Source of the DNA: Macrosoma leucophasiata
Lineage: Eukaryota > Arthropoda > Insecta > Lepidoptera > Hedylidae
Length of the DNA stretch: 64,000 bases
Direction: 5' to 3'
Assembly: GCA_036365455.1 (NCBI GenBank)
Contig: JAWQUS010000016.1
Location: 12,237,001 to 12,301,000, forward strand
Below are positions 33,801 to 44,272 of the stretch, piece by piece. Every line of letters starts with the position of its first letter. The first letter of the stretch is position 1. A program made the position numbers and the translations under genes. The notes beneath the pieces were generated by a model. The model was not told the DNA's origin and did no database searches. It worked only from the letters and a program-made list of their open reading frames with translations.

Positions 33801-36800
33801 CCATCGTCCAGACGCCCAGCGTCCGAATTCTTTGAATTATCTATGTATGGTCGAGAAATTAGAAGAACATAATCTCAGTAGACATCAATCAATCAGATCA
33901 TCTTCAGTTCTGAGCACTAATTTTTGCGAATGTTTCAATTATTATGGTAAAATGAATTTTTAATTATCATGTAGCTATACGAGGAATCACAACACAAATT
34001 GTGATTAGGAAGGTTAGTTAGGGAAGGAAAGGTTAGGTAGGGACAATTTAATAAGGAAGTTAGGTTACCGGTTTCTAGGGTTACCAGGTCACCCTAAATG
34101 GCTGCCATGACTATTATGCTGATTCTTTTTTTCGTGTTTATTGGATCCAGTAAGTAAGTATGTGGCGCAATGTGGTTCCATAGAAGGCAGGACAACTTTT
34201 GCCGGGTGCGCCAATAATCATGTTATATTGGTAAATATTACCCAAGTTTCTTTTTTTCTTGTACAAATTGTATTTCAAAAAGATTTAATTTAATACTAAA
34301 GTTTCTACGACGCTTTCGTGCTAATTAAATCGCGTACATATAAGGTTCTATCTATAAGGTTCTAGCTATAAGGTTCTGAAGAATCCTACATTGCAGCGCC
34401 GAATAGCATCCATCTCCGAGGGAAGTTACGACCTTCTCGACGGTTACCAAAACTGGGATTACACCCTCGCGGAGGCAAGCGTCAGTGACGGAGAAATATC
34501 GCCATCATCGTCTGAAGATTTTCTACGAGCTTTGAGACACGTGCTACTGGAGACGAAGTCGAAGTAACTAATGAACGCATGCTGAATACCTGTTTTAGTT
34601 CATTTCAAGATGTGGTAATTTCCACCACCGATTGAACTATCGAATATGGGTTACCAGCTCCCCAAATCATCATCGCATCAAGACCCATAGAAATTGGGAG
34701 CATATCGCTGAGACAAATTACGATCCGGGCGTCCTAAATGACCATGTCGCTTTGTTCTCTTCAGAGCAAAAACAAATTTATGATACCGTCCTCGAAAGCG
34801 TTGGGCAAAACCAGGGTAAAATGATTTTCTCCTGGATTTGGATGCTCCTGGTGGAACAGGAAAAACATTTATTATCACTGGAATACTTGCAGAGGTAAGG
34901 AGGCAAGGCAAAATTGCTATTGCTGTAGCGTCGTGGGGAATTGCTGCCACACTGCTTCCGGATAGCAAGACAGTACATGTCATGTTTAAAATTCCCTTAT
35001 ATTTAGAGAGCGCTGAAATGACGTTTTTGGTGTGTCATGTAACAGTGATAAGGGACACGTGCTCAAGGATTGCTTGATTGTATGGGATGAGTGTACGATA
35101 GCCAATAGAAAGGCAGTTGAGGCCGTGGACAGAAACCTGCAGGACATCCGCAGGAACGAAAATTTGAGTGGGTGGTGTCACATTACTGTTCACTGACGAT
35201 TCCCGGCAAACGCTTCCCGTTTTGACGCGAAGATCGAGGGCTGACGAGATGAATGCTTTGTTGAAACGATCTTAACGAGTTCGTACTTACGCTGCGCTTG
35301 ACCATTAATATGAGAGCTCGGCTCGACGACAATGCACGTGCTCAAGAATTTTCCAATGTCCTTCTAAGTCTTCGCGGAAGTACGCTACCAGAAGCGAGAG
35401 GTGGATAGGTGGTGTTTCCAGAGCCTCTCGACAGAGATGTATCCAGGTGAGAAGAACTCATTCTCGGTGTCTACCGGGGACATTAGTCGTATACCGCACC
35501 AGCAGAATACGACGTGGGTGACTTTGGGTGTGTAAGCGGCCCATTTCGGCGCCCAAAATGATCAGGCTGCAGCAATTAATAGGAAATGAAGTGGTACAGT
35601 ACACCTCCATAAATACTGTCGTCGAGCAAGATGACCCCACACATTATCCCATGGCATTTCTAAACTTCCTGTCAGCAAGCGGACTTCCATCGCATCCCAT
35701 CAAGCTGAAGGTAGGTGTCCCGATTATGCTTCTTCGGAATTTATCTCCTCCGAAGTTGTATTACGGGACCCGGCATTGGCGAGGCAGTATTTATACCACG
35801 CATTCCCCTCATACCGCATAGCTACACATTCCAGTTCAAGCACGTTCAGTTGAACGTTTGCTTCGCGATGACCATCAATAAGTCGCAGGGGCAGACACTG
35901 AGGTCAGCGGGTGTTAACCTCAGGACAAGTTGCTTCTCACACGGGCAACTGTACGTCGCTTGCTACCGCGTAACCAGTCCTGTCTCTCTTTACATTTTGG
36001 CTCCTGGCAGAATAACTACCAACGTAGTTTATAGGAAAGTGTTGTAAGGTTTTATACCTTTGTACGTATTTTTACTCTTTTGTGTCCTGGAATATATTCC
36101 TGCATTATTTTGTCTATTTCCTTCAGTCACATCTTATGACTGAACCAGAGAATATGTAATAATACTACTGAACTCAGCAGGATTCCCATATGACTCCCTT
36201 CACTTGCTTCGCTTGCAAAAAACTTATACTTTTAATTTAATACTATTTTAAAAGTTGTTTGCTTATAATGCTAAAGCGACACTGGCATCTTAGGTATGTT
36301 TGGTGCTGTAGAGCCTTCACGCAGACGACGTTGCGAGCAGCTGCTAGTCTACAATAAGCAACATATTACATGCATTTTACTTAAAAGGGCAAAAAATGTA
36401 AAAAATGTTAATTTTTACGTTAATCATGTACGGCAGAATATGGAACGGTCTGGGGTCATAGTACGTTATTTAATATGCAAAATTTTAATAAAACTTATCT
36501 TATCTTAAGAATTCCGACACATGTCAATCAAACCAATTCAAGTAATTTGTTGTGAAAAATATAAAATAATTTATGCATCTACTACAATATAATATATTAT
36601 TATGAGCTTAATTGTTACGAACAGCACCAAAGCTTAAAGGTAGTTGTCCTTTCTCCGTTACATTTAAGCATTGAATTTATCCATTAATTATTGTTTTAAA
36701 TTTTGCGAAGGTTACCACTCACCAGGTGGTCAAGGTGTATATCAATAGCATTCTGAAGAGATTGACAGGTGCCTATGGAGTGTGTTCGCAATTCCGGAAA

Positions 36801-39800
36801 GGGTTGCAATTCGATGCGATCGGATCTTTGACGACGATGCACAATTAACCATAAAGTTGCCAGTACACCACGTTTTAATCTGAAACATTAAAAAACACCA
36901 GTCATTTGATGTAGTTATGACAAACTTTGTGATAAAATCTATACTTATACTAAAACTGTACAAGCGTAAATTCTGTACATTAAAAATATTGAAAAAATTA
37001 ATAACATAGGATGTTACTAGATCGATATCGAACCCAAATAGGTGATTAGAAAAAAAATGGTCTGTCTGTCTGTCTATTTGTTCAAGCATCACATAAAAAC
37101 TACCGGTCCGATTACAATGAAACTTGGTAGGATCATACTTTAACCTTTGGCGCACAACACTGGGTACTTTTTATCCCGGAAAAAATTCTGGTTGTCTGTG
37201 TGTTTATGCGAGCTAATTTCAGAAACGGCTTATTCGATTTTCGGTTTTCACTAATATATTGTGGTAAGTTTTACTTAACATTCAGTGTTTGTTTCATGTG
37301 AATCGGTTCAGAAATAAAAAAAGTTATGTTCATTTAAAGAATCATATCAAATATTTTATATTTTTAAACTATTCTGCATCTATCTTTTTTAGGGTTCCGT
37401 TCCTAAAAGGTAAAAGCGTATTCTATTACTAATCCTCCGCTGTCTGTCTGTCTGTCCGTCTGTCCGTCTGTCTGTCACCAGGATGTATCTCATAAACAGT
37501 GAAAGCTAGAAAGTTAAAATTTTCACAAATTAACATTAAGCATACCGCATAGCAGCGGTATTTTACCACCCAAATGATAGTCATGTACAGTTACGAAGAC
37601 TTTAGTTAGCTTCTTCGGGAAAATTGAAACGGTGCACGTGTGTGTGTGTCTTTATCATACATAATGTAATCAGGTTGATAACGAAAAATCATGTCGATTT
37701 AAATCCATAGGTACATATAATAAGACAGTAAAAATCGAGTGTCTGTACATTAAATATTTTTCCAAAAAACTGATAGAGCGATGAAAGAAGAGTGATAAAC
37801 TTTGTATCGTCAAAATCGGTTGAGGGAAAAAGAAGTTATGGTCAATTTAAAATTTAACTCAAGCACAAACCTTTTAGACAGAGTTGAATGCGGTTTACAT
37901 AAACGTTATTTAATTTAGACTAGCTGTGCTTGCGACTTTACCCGTGTATATTTTAACAAAAATGTTGTTCAGTATCTACGCGGACGAAGTCGTGGGCACA
38001 GTTAGTATTTAATACATTAGGTAATGAAAATGTTACCTTGTAATAAGCGATGTAAATAATTGTATGTATACCGATGTTTAACTAAATTACAACACAGTCG
38101 ATTTAGAAGATTGATAACATATAATTACTAAAATTAATACCGCTTTACCTACAAACAACTAGATTTTATTAGGCAATAGAGACATTCAAACGTCTAGGTT
38201 GTAGAGAATATTATATTATCTATTATATCTATACATATAATAAAACAGTAAAATCCGCGTGTTTGTACATTGTACATATTTACGAAAAACCAATTGGGGG
38301 CGATTTTGAAATAGTATTAGAACACTTTTCAATGATTTTTAATTTTTTTTGTCTGTCTGTTTGTCTGTTTGTCCCTTTGTCCAGGCTAATCTCCGAAGAT
38401 ACTGGACGGATTCGAATGAAACTTTTTGTGGTGGTATAAATTTTAAAATGTATCGAATTTCTTCATTAGATTCACTCATCTTGACAGTACGAAAAACAAA
38501 TGAAAATAACACATTTGCCTAATTTGAATTTGAAATTATGTTCTTTAAAATTTTAACTTTCAATGATACCAAAACCAGCCAGATACAAATACTACAGCCA
38601 AAGAGATTTTATTACAAGTTCATACATACTATAATGCGAAAAGACTTTTTCCCCAACCTATTATTATATTTTTATAGCATGATCGTTATAATGTTCATAA
38701 ATTAAACGGCTTTTTGGTTCTGGTATATCTTACTAGATTAACACTTTTTTTACATTATTTCCTTTGTAATCGGCTTCGAAATCAACAAGAATAATGTGAA
38801 GAGAGTGATGAATGTAGATGTCTGAAGGGTTTATATAGAGCGAGATTCTGGCGCTCCACATTCTCTGTCTACTTAAAGGACGTGGCGTGAAGTTTTAATT
38901 GTATATGACTGTAATGAGTTATTTATTCAATTAATGGGCGATGTTCCAAACATTAGATGACTATTTGTTATGTTTATAGACAATAAGACAATTATGACAA
39001 CATGACAATTGATTTCTTATTGTTCTTGGACCATATAGGGTTCACCTGCAGCTATAGTTATTGGATCGCCTTTCCTTACCACCAGAGTCACCACTATGGC
39101 AAAATATTATGCGCTCATACCAATGCTATTGTGTTATAATTCATACTTATGAAGATCACGTTTTATTCACGTTTTACGCGAAGAAATGTAGTCTTTAATT
39201 CATAACAAAGCTATTTATTGATGGGTCAAAAAATAGATATTTTTTAATTATGTGAAACATACCTAATAAAATGTTTATCATAAAAAAACTCTTTTATGTC
39301 TATACTCATACATTTTCCTTGTTAAAAACAAGGGATAGGGCAGTTACTCAAAAGGACGTAGATAATAATGGTAATAAACTTTGGTAATTTGTATGGAAGT
39401 CAAATTCCGTAGCATTTCGGCCAAAGTCCCGTAGACGATAAAAAAAAATCCGTAGCTCTACGCTAAATTCGTAGAGTCGGCTACACTGCTCCTGCACTGT
39501 TATAAGTAGTTTCAAATCATATGGTGGATTCAAAATATTTATTTAAGTGGACATAACTCTTTACTTGTTTGATATAGGCTGACGGCACCCTTTATTAATG
39601 TAAAAAAGTTGTTCTATGTGTTTGTTATAAATTCAAAAGGTTTTCAGGTTTCGCTTGGATTCGACTGGGTGGACTTTTGATAATTTTGGTTTGTCAAAAG
39701 TCATCTTTACCCATTTCTAGTTTTATGTAAAGAAACCTACAAGTATTTTTGGGTTGCGTCTATTCGCCAAGCTGTCGCAGTGAATTGTCGGATAGTGTGA

Positions 39801-42016
39801 ACACCCCCTGCGTATTCAGAGTGATTCTCCGTATTTTTTATTTTAATTGAACATATTTAAAAATATGTTCATGTATAAAAAATAATTAAAGGGTTAATTA
39901 ACTACTCGATTACACAATCAGAAGGGCATACAGAGTAAGGACAAACCTATAATTTCTCAAAATGTTGCCGACAACCACCTGTTGTATTGAGATTTGTTGA
40001 TGTCAATGAACTCTAAGCAAGGACATTTTGGCGCATTGCTAGATCAAAATAAAAAAAAATGCCCTCGAACGTAATCGCCGATAACGCTTTGTAAACACAA
40101 TATTAAGTAAGAACTGCGTTAAAGGTGGTTTTTAATGATTGTTTATAATGTATGAATGAGCCTCAGACATCCCGATCACACACCTCACGTGCTTCTCATG
40201 TGCTTATTTATAATGTCCAGGTAAGTATTATTTGTTTAGTGTTAAACTGTAAGGATGTGAGGGTTTTATAATTCATTATTGCAGGATATTGCCTCTGTAT
40301 CGACAAAATATTGAAAAATAATATTTAAATTATTTGATACGGAAGTCTTGATAGTTAGGTACTTACTATCTAGCAGCGTGAGAAATATCGCAATATTTAT
40401 TACGGATATTACACGAACGTTATTTTATGACTTATTTTAATGTGATGTCGGTACTTATACAATACAAACCTTCAATACTATCGTTACAGGTTTAACGGGT
40501 ACCAGAGTTATAGGGCAGGAACTTTACTACCGGTTCGGTATTACCAACTGCCTATCTTCTGATTAGATTAAAGAGTAGATAATGGGACATCGGGCTGGTT
40601 GGCCACGAATCCGTATCTCCACCAATCCGCATTGGAGTGGTGGTGTAAGCTCCAGGCCTTCAAAAAGGCTTCCCAAAAAGGGGAGAGACTCGTGCCCAGC
40701 AGTGGGACGTATAATGGGTTGCCATTACTCGTATTATTGTTATTAATGGGACATACTTATATAATTCGTAATTGATCATTAATCATCTATATCGACATCT
40801 ATACATCTATACAAATTAAAAAAACGGTGTGTCTATAGCTTTTTATTAAATGAACCGCTTTTTATTAAATATGCATATTACCTATGTATGTATACACAAA
40901 ATTTTAGTACCAAAATATTTTTTTTTTTAATTTTTATCTGTTTGTCTGTCTGTTGGTTCCGACTAATCTCTGGAGCGGATTTACCGATGGACGGGACTTT
41001 CACTGACAACCGATGTACATAATAAGGGGTACCTTAGGCTACGCGGACCATTGACCTATAAGTACTAAAGTACTAGACTGGACATTCCCCTTGATAGCAT
41101 GGTTCCAGTTTTTTTGCATACAATTTACCTGCACTTTCCCATAGTAATATGACAGCTGACGTGAATACAAAAATTATCGTCATACAAAATATCTGTCAAA
41201 TCAATTTAAAAACAGAACTGGCTGTTTGTTCCCGGCACAGTCCAATCAGCCGTCATTGATGTCATTGACGCGGACGAATTTTTTATAGCTCTAAATAAGC
41301 AAGTTCTCTGTCTCTGATGACGTGATTCCCTAAACAGTTGCTTAATTTGCTTATAGGCTAATCCGGAACTGGCTGTAGCTGTAGATACAAACCTTGGCTG
41401 AGACCTCAGCCTAAAATGAATAAGGTTGTAGGTACCTACATCATTAACAAGTAACTCGCGAAAAGCTCTCTTTTTGCACATACGATAACAAATTCTCAAT
41501 AACATCGCATTTACTGGTGGTAGAGCTCCAGTGACGGAGCTCGCGGGCGTAGGCATCACCGCATTACCTAATATACTTGCCGCTTAATGGAAGTGTTCAG
41601 CACTATCGTGTTCCGGTCAGGTGGTAATGTACGGCCCTGTAATTACGGCACAGAGGCATAACACCTTAGGCCTTAGGAGTGGTAACGCATCTGCATTTTG
41701 ATCTTGGTCTCTGTGTGGATGTCTATAGGCTGCAGTCATCACTTAACATCAATGTGAACTGCATGCTTGTTTGCTACTTCCAACACATAAAAAAAAAGAA
41801 TTACCTGGGTGTAATTACATATATATCATCCTTGTACGCTACAGCTTTAATAGCAATCACATTTTCTGGTAAATGTTCGCCACTTTTTATCCACAAATCA
41901 GCACCATGCTCACATTCCACGTGCAAAGGACCACCATTCCACACTAAATTGTTCATATGACCGTTTATTGACCACATTGAACACAAAATCATCAAACTGG
42001 ATACAAAGCGAAACAT
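21411..42016 (-). CDS. Yellow / major royal jelly protein family member (5 exons, complete, 357 aa)
   Basis: Secreted yellow-family protein; relatives act in cuticle pigmentation, melanin chemistry or unknown roles. Exons, minus strand: 42016-41805, 36879-36723, 28857-28661, 23606-23383, 21694-21411. All junctions are GT/AG and phases match exactly. Residues 1-18 look like a signal peptide ([16 protein letters not shown]). Family motifs: DDIYVITPR (about 63-71), [17 protein letters not shown] in exon 2, GNLWILDSG opening exon 3, [19 protein letters not shown] across exons 3/4, [13 protein letters not shown] and LVLDSNYGD in exon 5. It ends HRITFIGQI. At 357 aa it is somewhat shorter than typical family members (about 400 or more), mainly after the YVSDA region, so a missed exon is possible though the phase does not require one. 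Introns 1-3 are 4.8, 7.9 and 5.1 kb and full of repeats. I cannot name the paralogue. Confidence 0.88.
21880..21968. mobile_element. MITE family M4, copy 1
   Basis: TIR AGGGCTGCCACAC with GTGTGGGAGCCCT, flanked by TA-rich DNA. The interior has GCGATGCATTCGTG and GCGAAGCGATGCGAA, inverted versions of each other. Located in yellow intron 4; relative at 61,877-62,024. Confidence 0.7.
22277..22562 (+). mobile_element. SINE-like family R1, near full-length copy
   Basis: Plus-sense from TTTACTGGTGGTAGAGCTTC through the R1 body to an A-run after CATTACAT. It has the complete head and tail and sits in yellow intron 4. Confidence 0.75.
23761..24330 (-). pseudogene. LINE reverse transcriptase C-terminal fragment, unit 1
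   Basis: Encodes the last part of a non-LTR reverse transcriptase: [32 protein letters not shown] and [14 protein letters not shown] motifs typical of the region after the catalytic domain. No catalytic YADD motif is present. Relative to units 2 and 3, a small insertion and a 1-bp change near 23,790 shift the frame to an early stop. The first residues before the LINE part derive from a palindromic junction. Confidence 0.75.
24340..24463 (+). mobile_element. SINE-like family R1 tail, unit 1 (copied at 26,389-26,512)
   Basis: CTGAGGGGTGCCAACGCACC to an A-run after CATCACTT is the 3' part of R1, joined directly to the LINE palindrome. The same junction recurs 2,049 bp later, so it predates the duplication. 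Confidence 0.65.
25627..26379 (-). pseudogene. LINE reverse transcriptase C-terminal fragment, unit 2 (longest)
   Basis: 250 residues open to a natural stop: the same C-terminal reverse-transcriptase region as unit 1, followed by [15 protein letters not shown] and the terminal [13 protein letters not shown] segment. Its 3' untranslated end runs to about 25,190. The catalytic domain, endonuclease and ORF1 are missing, so it is dead. Clade could be CR1 or Jockey-like; undecided. Confidence 0.8.
27676..28194 (-). pseudogene. LINE reverse transcriptase C-terminal fragment, unit 3 (truncated)
   Basis: Same as unit 2 but cut at 28,194, where the sequence leaves the repeat for unrelated intron DNA. 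This marks the right boundary of the tandem array, about 470 bp from yellow exon 3. Confidence 0.8.
29047..29170 (+). mobile_element. tRNA-derived SINE family R2, degraded head
   Basis: ACTGCCTCAGATGTCTAGTGG and GCAGGCCACTAATG match the R2 head. Later GTTTGGTAATGTGTCGGGAG matches the body with an internal gap. Confidence 0.55.
29344..29580 (-). mobile_element. Non-autonomous Helitron, reverse orientation
   Basis: CTAGTTGACCCGGCAAACTTC is the inverted 3' end, and the body (CATTCAAAACCAAAATTTGCC, inverted GGACTCCCAAAAATCATT) matches the Helitron at 13,433-13,646. The 5' end is near 29,580 but lacks a crisp TC. Confidence 0.6.
30480..31022. repeat. Dispersed non-coding repeat H-T1 with CTGT microsatellite and a nested MITE
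   Basis: Carries GGATGTTACTAGATCGATAC, a CTGT run at 30,774-30,806, and CAAGCATCACACAAAATCTA. Paralogues lie at 36,935-37,335 and 48,369-48,720. Likely a non-autonomous transposon; short frames in it are accidental. Confidence 0.6.
30521..30674. mobile_element. MITE family M1 inserted at TTAA (piggyBac-like), copy 1
   Basis: TTAA then CCCCCTTATTCATAAACG at the left, and the inverse TTTATGAATAAGGGGG then TTAA at the right. The interior has TTTGTCTTTGTCAGTTGC. The related repeat at 36.98 kb shows the unoccupied site (GTACATTAAAAATATTG), which supports TTAA target duplication. A second copy is at 55.32-55.48 kb. Confidence 0.8.
31076..31680. repeat. Dispersed repeat R3 next to the minisatellite
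   Basis: Blocks such as CGGTATATATATATA, GATTTCTGGACCGATTTACG, CGTCCTAGATAGTCCTAATG and AACATTAATCTAATTGACAT recur inverted at 56,700-57,120 and 58,905-59,070. The 15-bp minisatellite begins just where this repeat would continue at its TATTATTTATATGTG end. Confidence 0.6.
31692..33830. repeat. 15-bp GC-rich minisatellite, about 140 copies, G-quadruplex-prone on the minus strand
   Basis: Unit CGTCCCGACGCCCAG with variants such as CGTCCCGACGTCGAG and CGTCTCGACGCCCAG. It spans about 2.1 kb with few length breaks (near 31,865, 33,208 and 33,508). Because 15 is a multiple of 3, several frames on both strands stay open and give pentapeptide repeats (VGTLG, SRRPA, VPTPS). These are not evidence of a gene. 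The minus strand, which is the transcribed-sense strand of the yellow gene, reads CTGGGCGTCGGGACG per unit. Confidence 0.95.
34395..36047 (+). pseudogene. Broken Helitron helicase (PIF1-like)
   Basis: A decayed Helitron Rep-helicase tail in yellow intron 2. Readable pieces in changing frames: [20 protein letters not shown] at the start, Walker [11 protein letters not shown] near 34,840, then [19 protein letters not shown] (Walker B-like DE), INMRAR, and near the end the motif [10 protein letters not shown] with [15 protein letters not shown]. At least five frameshifts or stops interrupt it. The Rep nuclease half is not visible and no Helitron termini were identified. It derives from an autonomous Helitron and is not functional. 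Confidence 0.85.
36935..37335. repeat. Dispersed repeat H-T1, copy 2
   Basis: GGATGTTACTAGATCGATAT, a TCTGTC run and CAAGCATCACATAAAAACTA match the 30.5-31.0 kb copy. Here there is no MITE at the TTAA site, so it is the empty site. Lies in yellow intron 1, just past exon 2. Confidence 0.65.
37430..37475. repeat. TGTC microsatellite
   Basis: Imperfect TGTC/CGTC units, as commonly found inside the surrounding non-autonomous repeats. Confidence 0.75.
37680..38500. repeat. Helitron-like fragments, nested
   Basis: Contains ACTAGCTGTGCTTGCGACTT with GCGGACGAAGTCGTGGGCAC then AGTTAGT (Helitron 3'-end motif in both orientations, 37,918-38,007). A second unit starts CTATACATATAATAAAACAG near 38,229. 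Borders between the copies are unclear. Confidence 0.5.
38500..40497. other. Yellow intron 1, no recognisable feature
   Basis: AT-rich DNA without a convincing exon, RNA gene or familiar repeat. Small frames at 39,348-39,533 show no family resemblance. Confidence 0.5.
40498..40740 (+). mobile_element. LINE 3'-end fragment (RTE-like)
   Basis: CATCGGGCTGGTTGGCCACG and, near the end, CCCAGCAGTGGGACGTATAA then TGGGTTGCCATTACTCG plus ATT-type units. This is the common 3' end of RTE-type LINEs in Lepidoptera. 5'-truncated. Confidence 0.65.
40795..41045. mobile_element. Helitron-like fragment
   Basis: TCTATACAAATTAAAAAAAC, GAACCGCTTTTTATTAAATA and the TGTCTGTCTG and GGGACTTTCACTGACA blocks match the element at 11.6 kb. 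Its 3' end was not found. Confidence 0.55.
41511..41796 (+). mobile_element. SINE-like family R1, full-length copy
   Basis: Best R1 example: TTTACTGGTGGTAGAGCTCC, then GGAGCTCGCGGGCGTAGG, the conserved body, and an A-run after CCAACACAT. It ends nine bases from the donor of yellow exon 1. Confidence 0.78.
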
Positions 42017-43087
42017 TTTCAGAACTTTACTCTAATACCTTGTTGCTTAATGTGAAGCAATATTCAAATACTGAGCCAATTGTTTTGCAATCCTTAAAAT
42101 GCGTTTAGTTAAAGTCATTGTTCAGTTATATCCGAATTCCATTAACAAAAAGTAAGCATTTTTGTGTTACTTACTTGGAATCCGTTATCGCATTTAAGGT
42201 TAAGTCATATTAAAACTTTTCGAAAGTTCTGCTGAATTAAAAACATACTTACATGCAGCCCAACGTTGAACCTATTCATGAATTCTGTTAAAAATCGGTG
42301 ACTCTCCTAACGTAGGTAATGTATTGAAACTTACATAAATAAGTTTAATTAGAAAATATCCTAAGTATAATGTAAATTATTTATTTTATTTATTTATTTT
42401 TTCTTTTTAAGCACGTAGATAGTACATAAAGGCGGACTTAATGCCACTAGGCATTATCTCCCAGTCAACCTTTGGGTTATGAAGAGAGCGACGAATAATA
42501 TGTATATATAATAGGAAATTTTGTAAATAAGTTGATCTTCCGGTAACCAATTGAATAGCTAGAAACAAAATTTTCACTGCCATCGGCTATGTACTATCAC
42601 GGAAAATCCATTTGTACACATGGGCCTTTTCTGCAATTATATCTAGTGATATTATATTCATATAACTCTAAAAAGGTATATTTGATTGATATTGGAAGAC
42701 CGGAAAGATCTCTGAATATACTGGTATCAGGCTAAAACATTTACTTTCCCAGCCTCGCGAAAGAAAACGATCTGAATGTTGGAAATTTTATCAAGTCCTA
42801 TAAATGTCCACAGTTTCGCGGATTCATCTATTGCATCTTTTTCTCGGACGTATGCAGTATGCACATAATACATGTTTACATACCTCTCCATAATGCTTTA
42901 GCAAAGCGTTAGAATTTGAGTTATTTTTTTACCTTGTGATGTCGCATTAGTCGCTACAAAATCTATGTTGAAATAAAAACAGGCTGCTACAGTGTAGTAT
43001 GTAAAGTATTCTAAGCCAATGATAATGTAATTATCAACAGCGATAAAGACTTTACATAAAATATCGACATAAATTTGCGTATACCTT
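42017..43087 (-). promoter_or_regulatory. Likely upstream region of the yellow-family gene
   Basis: Immediately upstream of the yellow start codon on the minus strand. A TCAGTA initiator-like sequence (minus strand, near 42,070) would give a short 5' UTR of roughly 55 nt. No clear TATA box; the rest shows nothing recognisable. Position-based inference. Confidence 0.3.
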
Positions 43088-43265
43088 ACGACGAAATCGC
43101 CTCGGTGACTAAGTTAGTAGGCCATTACTACAAGACCTGAAAGGGTGTACCTACAAATGATTTCTCCAGCGGTATAGATTTCCACTGGAACCTCAGTGAG
43201 CACCCAAGGGAGTGTTTTAAACTTGGGGAAAGGTAATCTGCCTCAATTTTTGAAAGAACATATTT
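43088..43265 (+). mobile_element. tRNA-derived SINE family R2, degraded
   Basis: CGCCTCGGTGACTAAGTTAG, GTAGGCCATTACTAC and later TTTCTCCAGCGG match the R2 head and body weakly. Confidence 0.45.
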
Positions 43266-43295
43266 TCTTAGGTTTTCGCGAGCGAGCGAGTTTTT

Positions 43296-44272
43296 TTGCT
43301 TTATTACAGTCCAAGGTCTATGACTTTTTAAATTATTACCCTTATTTGCTTTAATTATTTGTTATATTAGACATTCAAAAGAAAATATTTGAAATAAAAC
43401 AATTTTTACGGATTTATCTCGCGTATATTTAGAGAGTATATATAAAGTTTTATATTGATAGACTTGAGTCTTTACAACGCTGATTTATAAGGTATTTGCA
43501 ATACAAGTACAGACATTATGATCCTAATTATTAAGATAGATGTCACAGGTATCACATACTACCGTTAAATGTGCGGAGAGTTATTGCCGATGTAACTCTG
43601 ATAGTCAAGATAGCGCAAAACAGATTAGATTCCCCTTTTTCTACTTTCTAAACTTAACTTAAATGACCAAATAGAACAGAAAGAATTCCTTATTTTTTAT
43701 CAGCCGCCTGTTTTGCTACTAATTACAGACAAGGTGCATTTTTTATTAGAACAATTGACAAATGAAATAAACTCGCTGACTAGCATGAATTGAATTTATT
43801 CAATTTTAAACCTTATATTTTTAAAAACCTATTAGCTAATAGGTGGTTTGATGATTGTGAAACCGATAATTGAATTATTTATTTCAACTGTGCAATTCGA
43901 TTTGCTATATATTTTGCTTACATTGTTATTTTTTTTACTTCTTTTATCTTGCGTATGTAAATGCTTGTGATGTGTGTATATATTCTTATACATTACATAT
44001 TTATGTATAGGTTCTTAGTTAACTTTAATTTTTAAGCTATTGTTATTCCTGTTCAGAACAAAACGTGTTAGTAGATGTATTCATGCGGCAACATATTAAT
44101 GGTTGTTAGTTTTTAAGAAGTTTTTTTACATTGTTATGTCAACTGTTTGTTTTCTTAAAAAATATAAATAAAATAAAATATTTAACTATAATATATTAAA
44201 ATATAATAAAGAATTAAAAGCAATAATGGCAATAATTTAAAAAGTCATAGACCTTGGACTGTAATAAAGCAA
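43296..44272. mobile_element. TIR element, about 977 bp
   Basis: TTGCTTTATTACAGTCCAAG with GTCTATGACTTTTTAAATTA continuing, and the inverse at the right end (CATAGACCTTGGACTGTAAT then AAAGCAA). Arms exceed 45 bp. No transposase frame inside; a Penelope-end-like stretch (TACGGATTTATCTCGCGTAT) lies near 43,410. Confidence 0.7.

Noticed and set aside
31692..33830. CRISPR-like array
   Set aside because: Units are contiguous 15-mers without spacers, in an animal intron.
31684..33835. Long open frames (492, 317, 322, 206, 165, 148 and 126 aa) on both strands
   Set aside because: They all come from the 15-bp minisatellite, whose length keeps several frames open at once. They have no splice or start context and only pentapeptide repeats.
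34632..35077. PIF1 helicase as a host gene
   Set aside because: Multiple frameshifts and stops, and motifs match the Helitron-type helicase; annotated as pseudogene.
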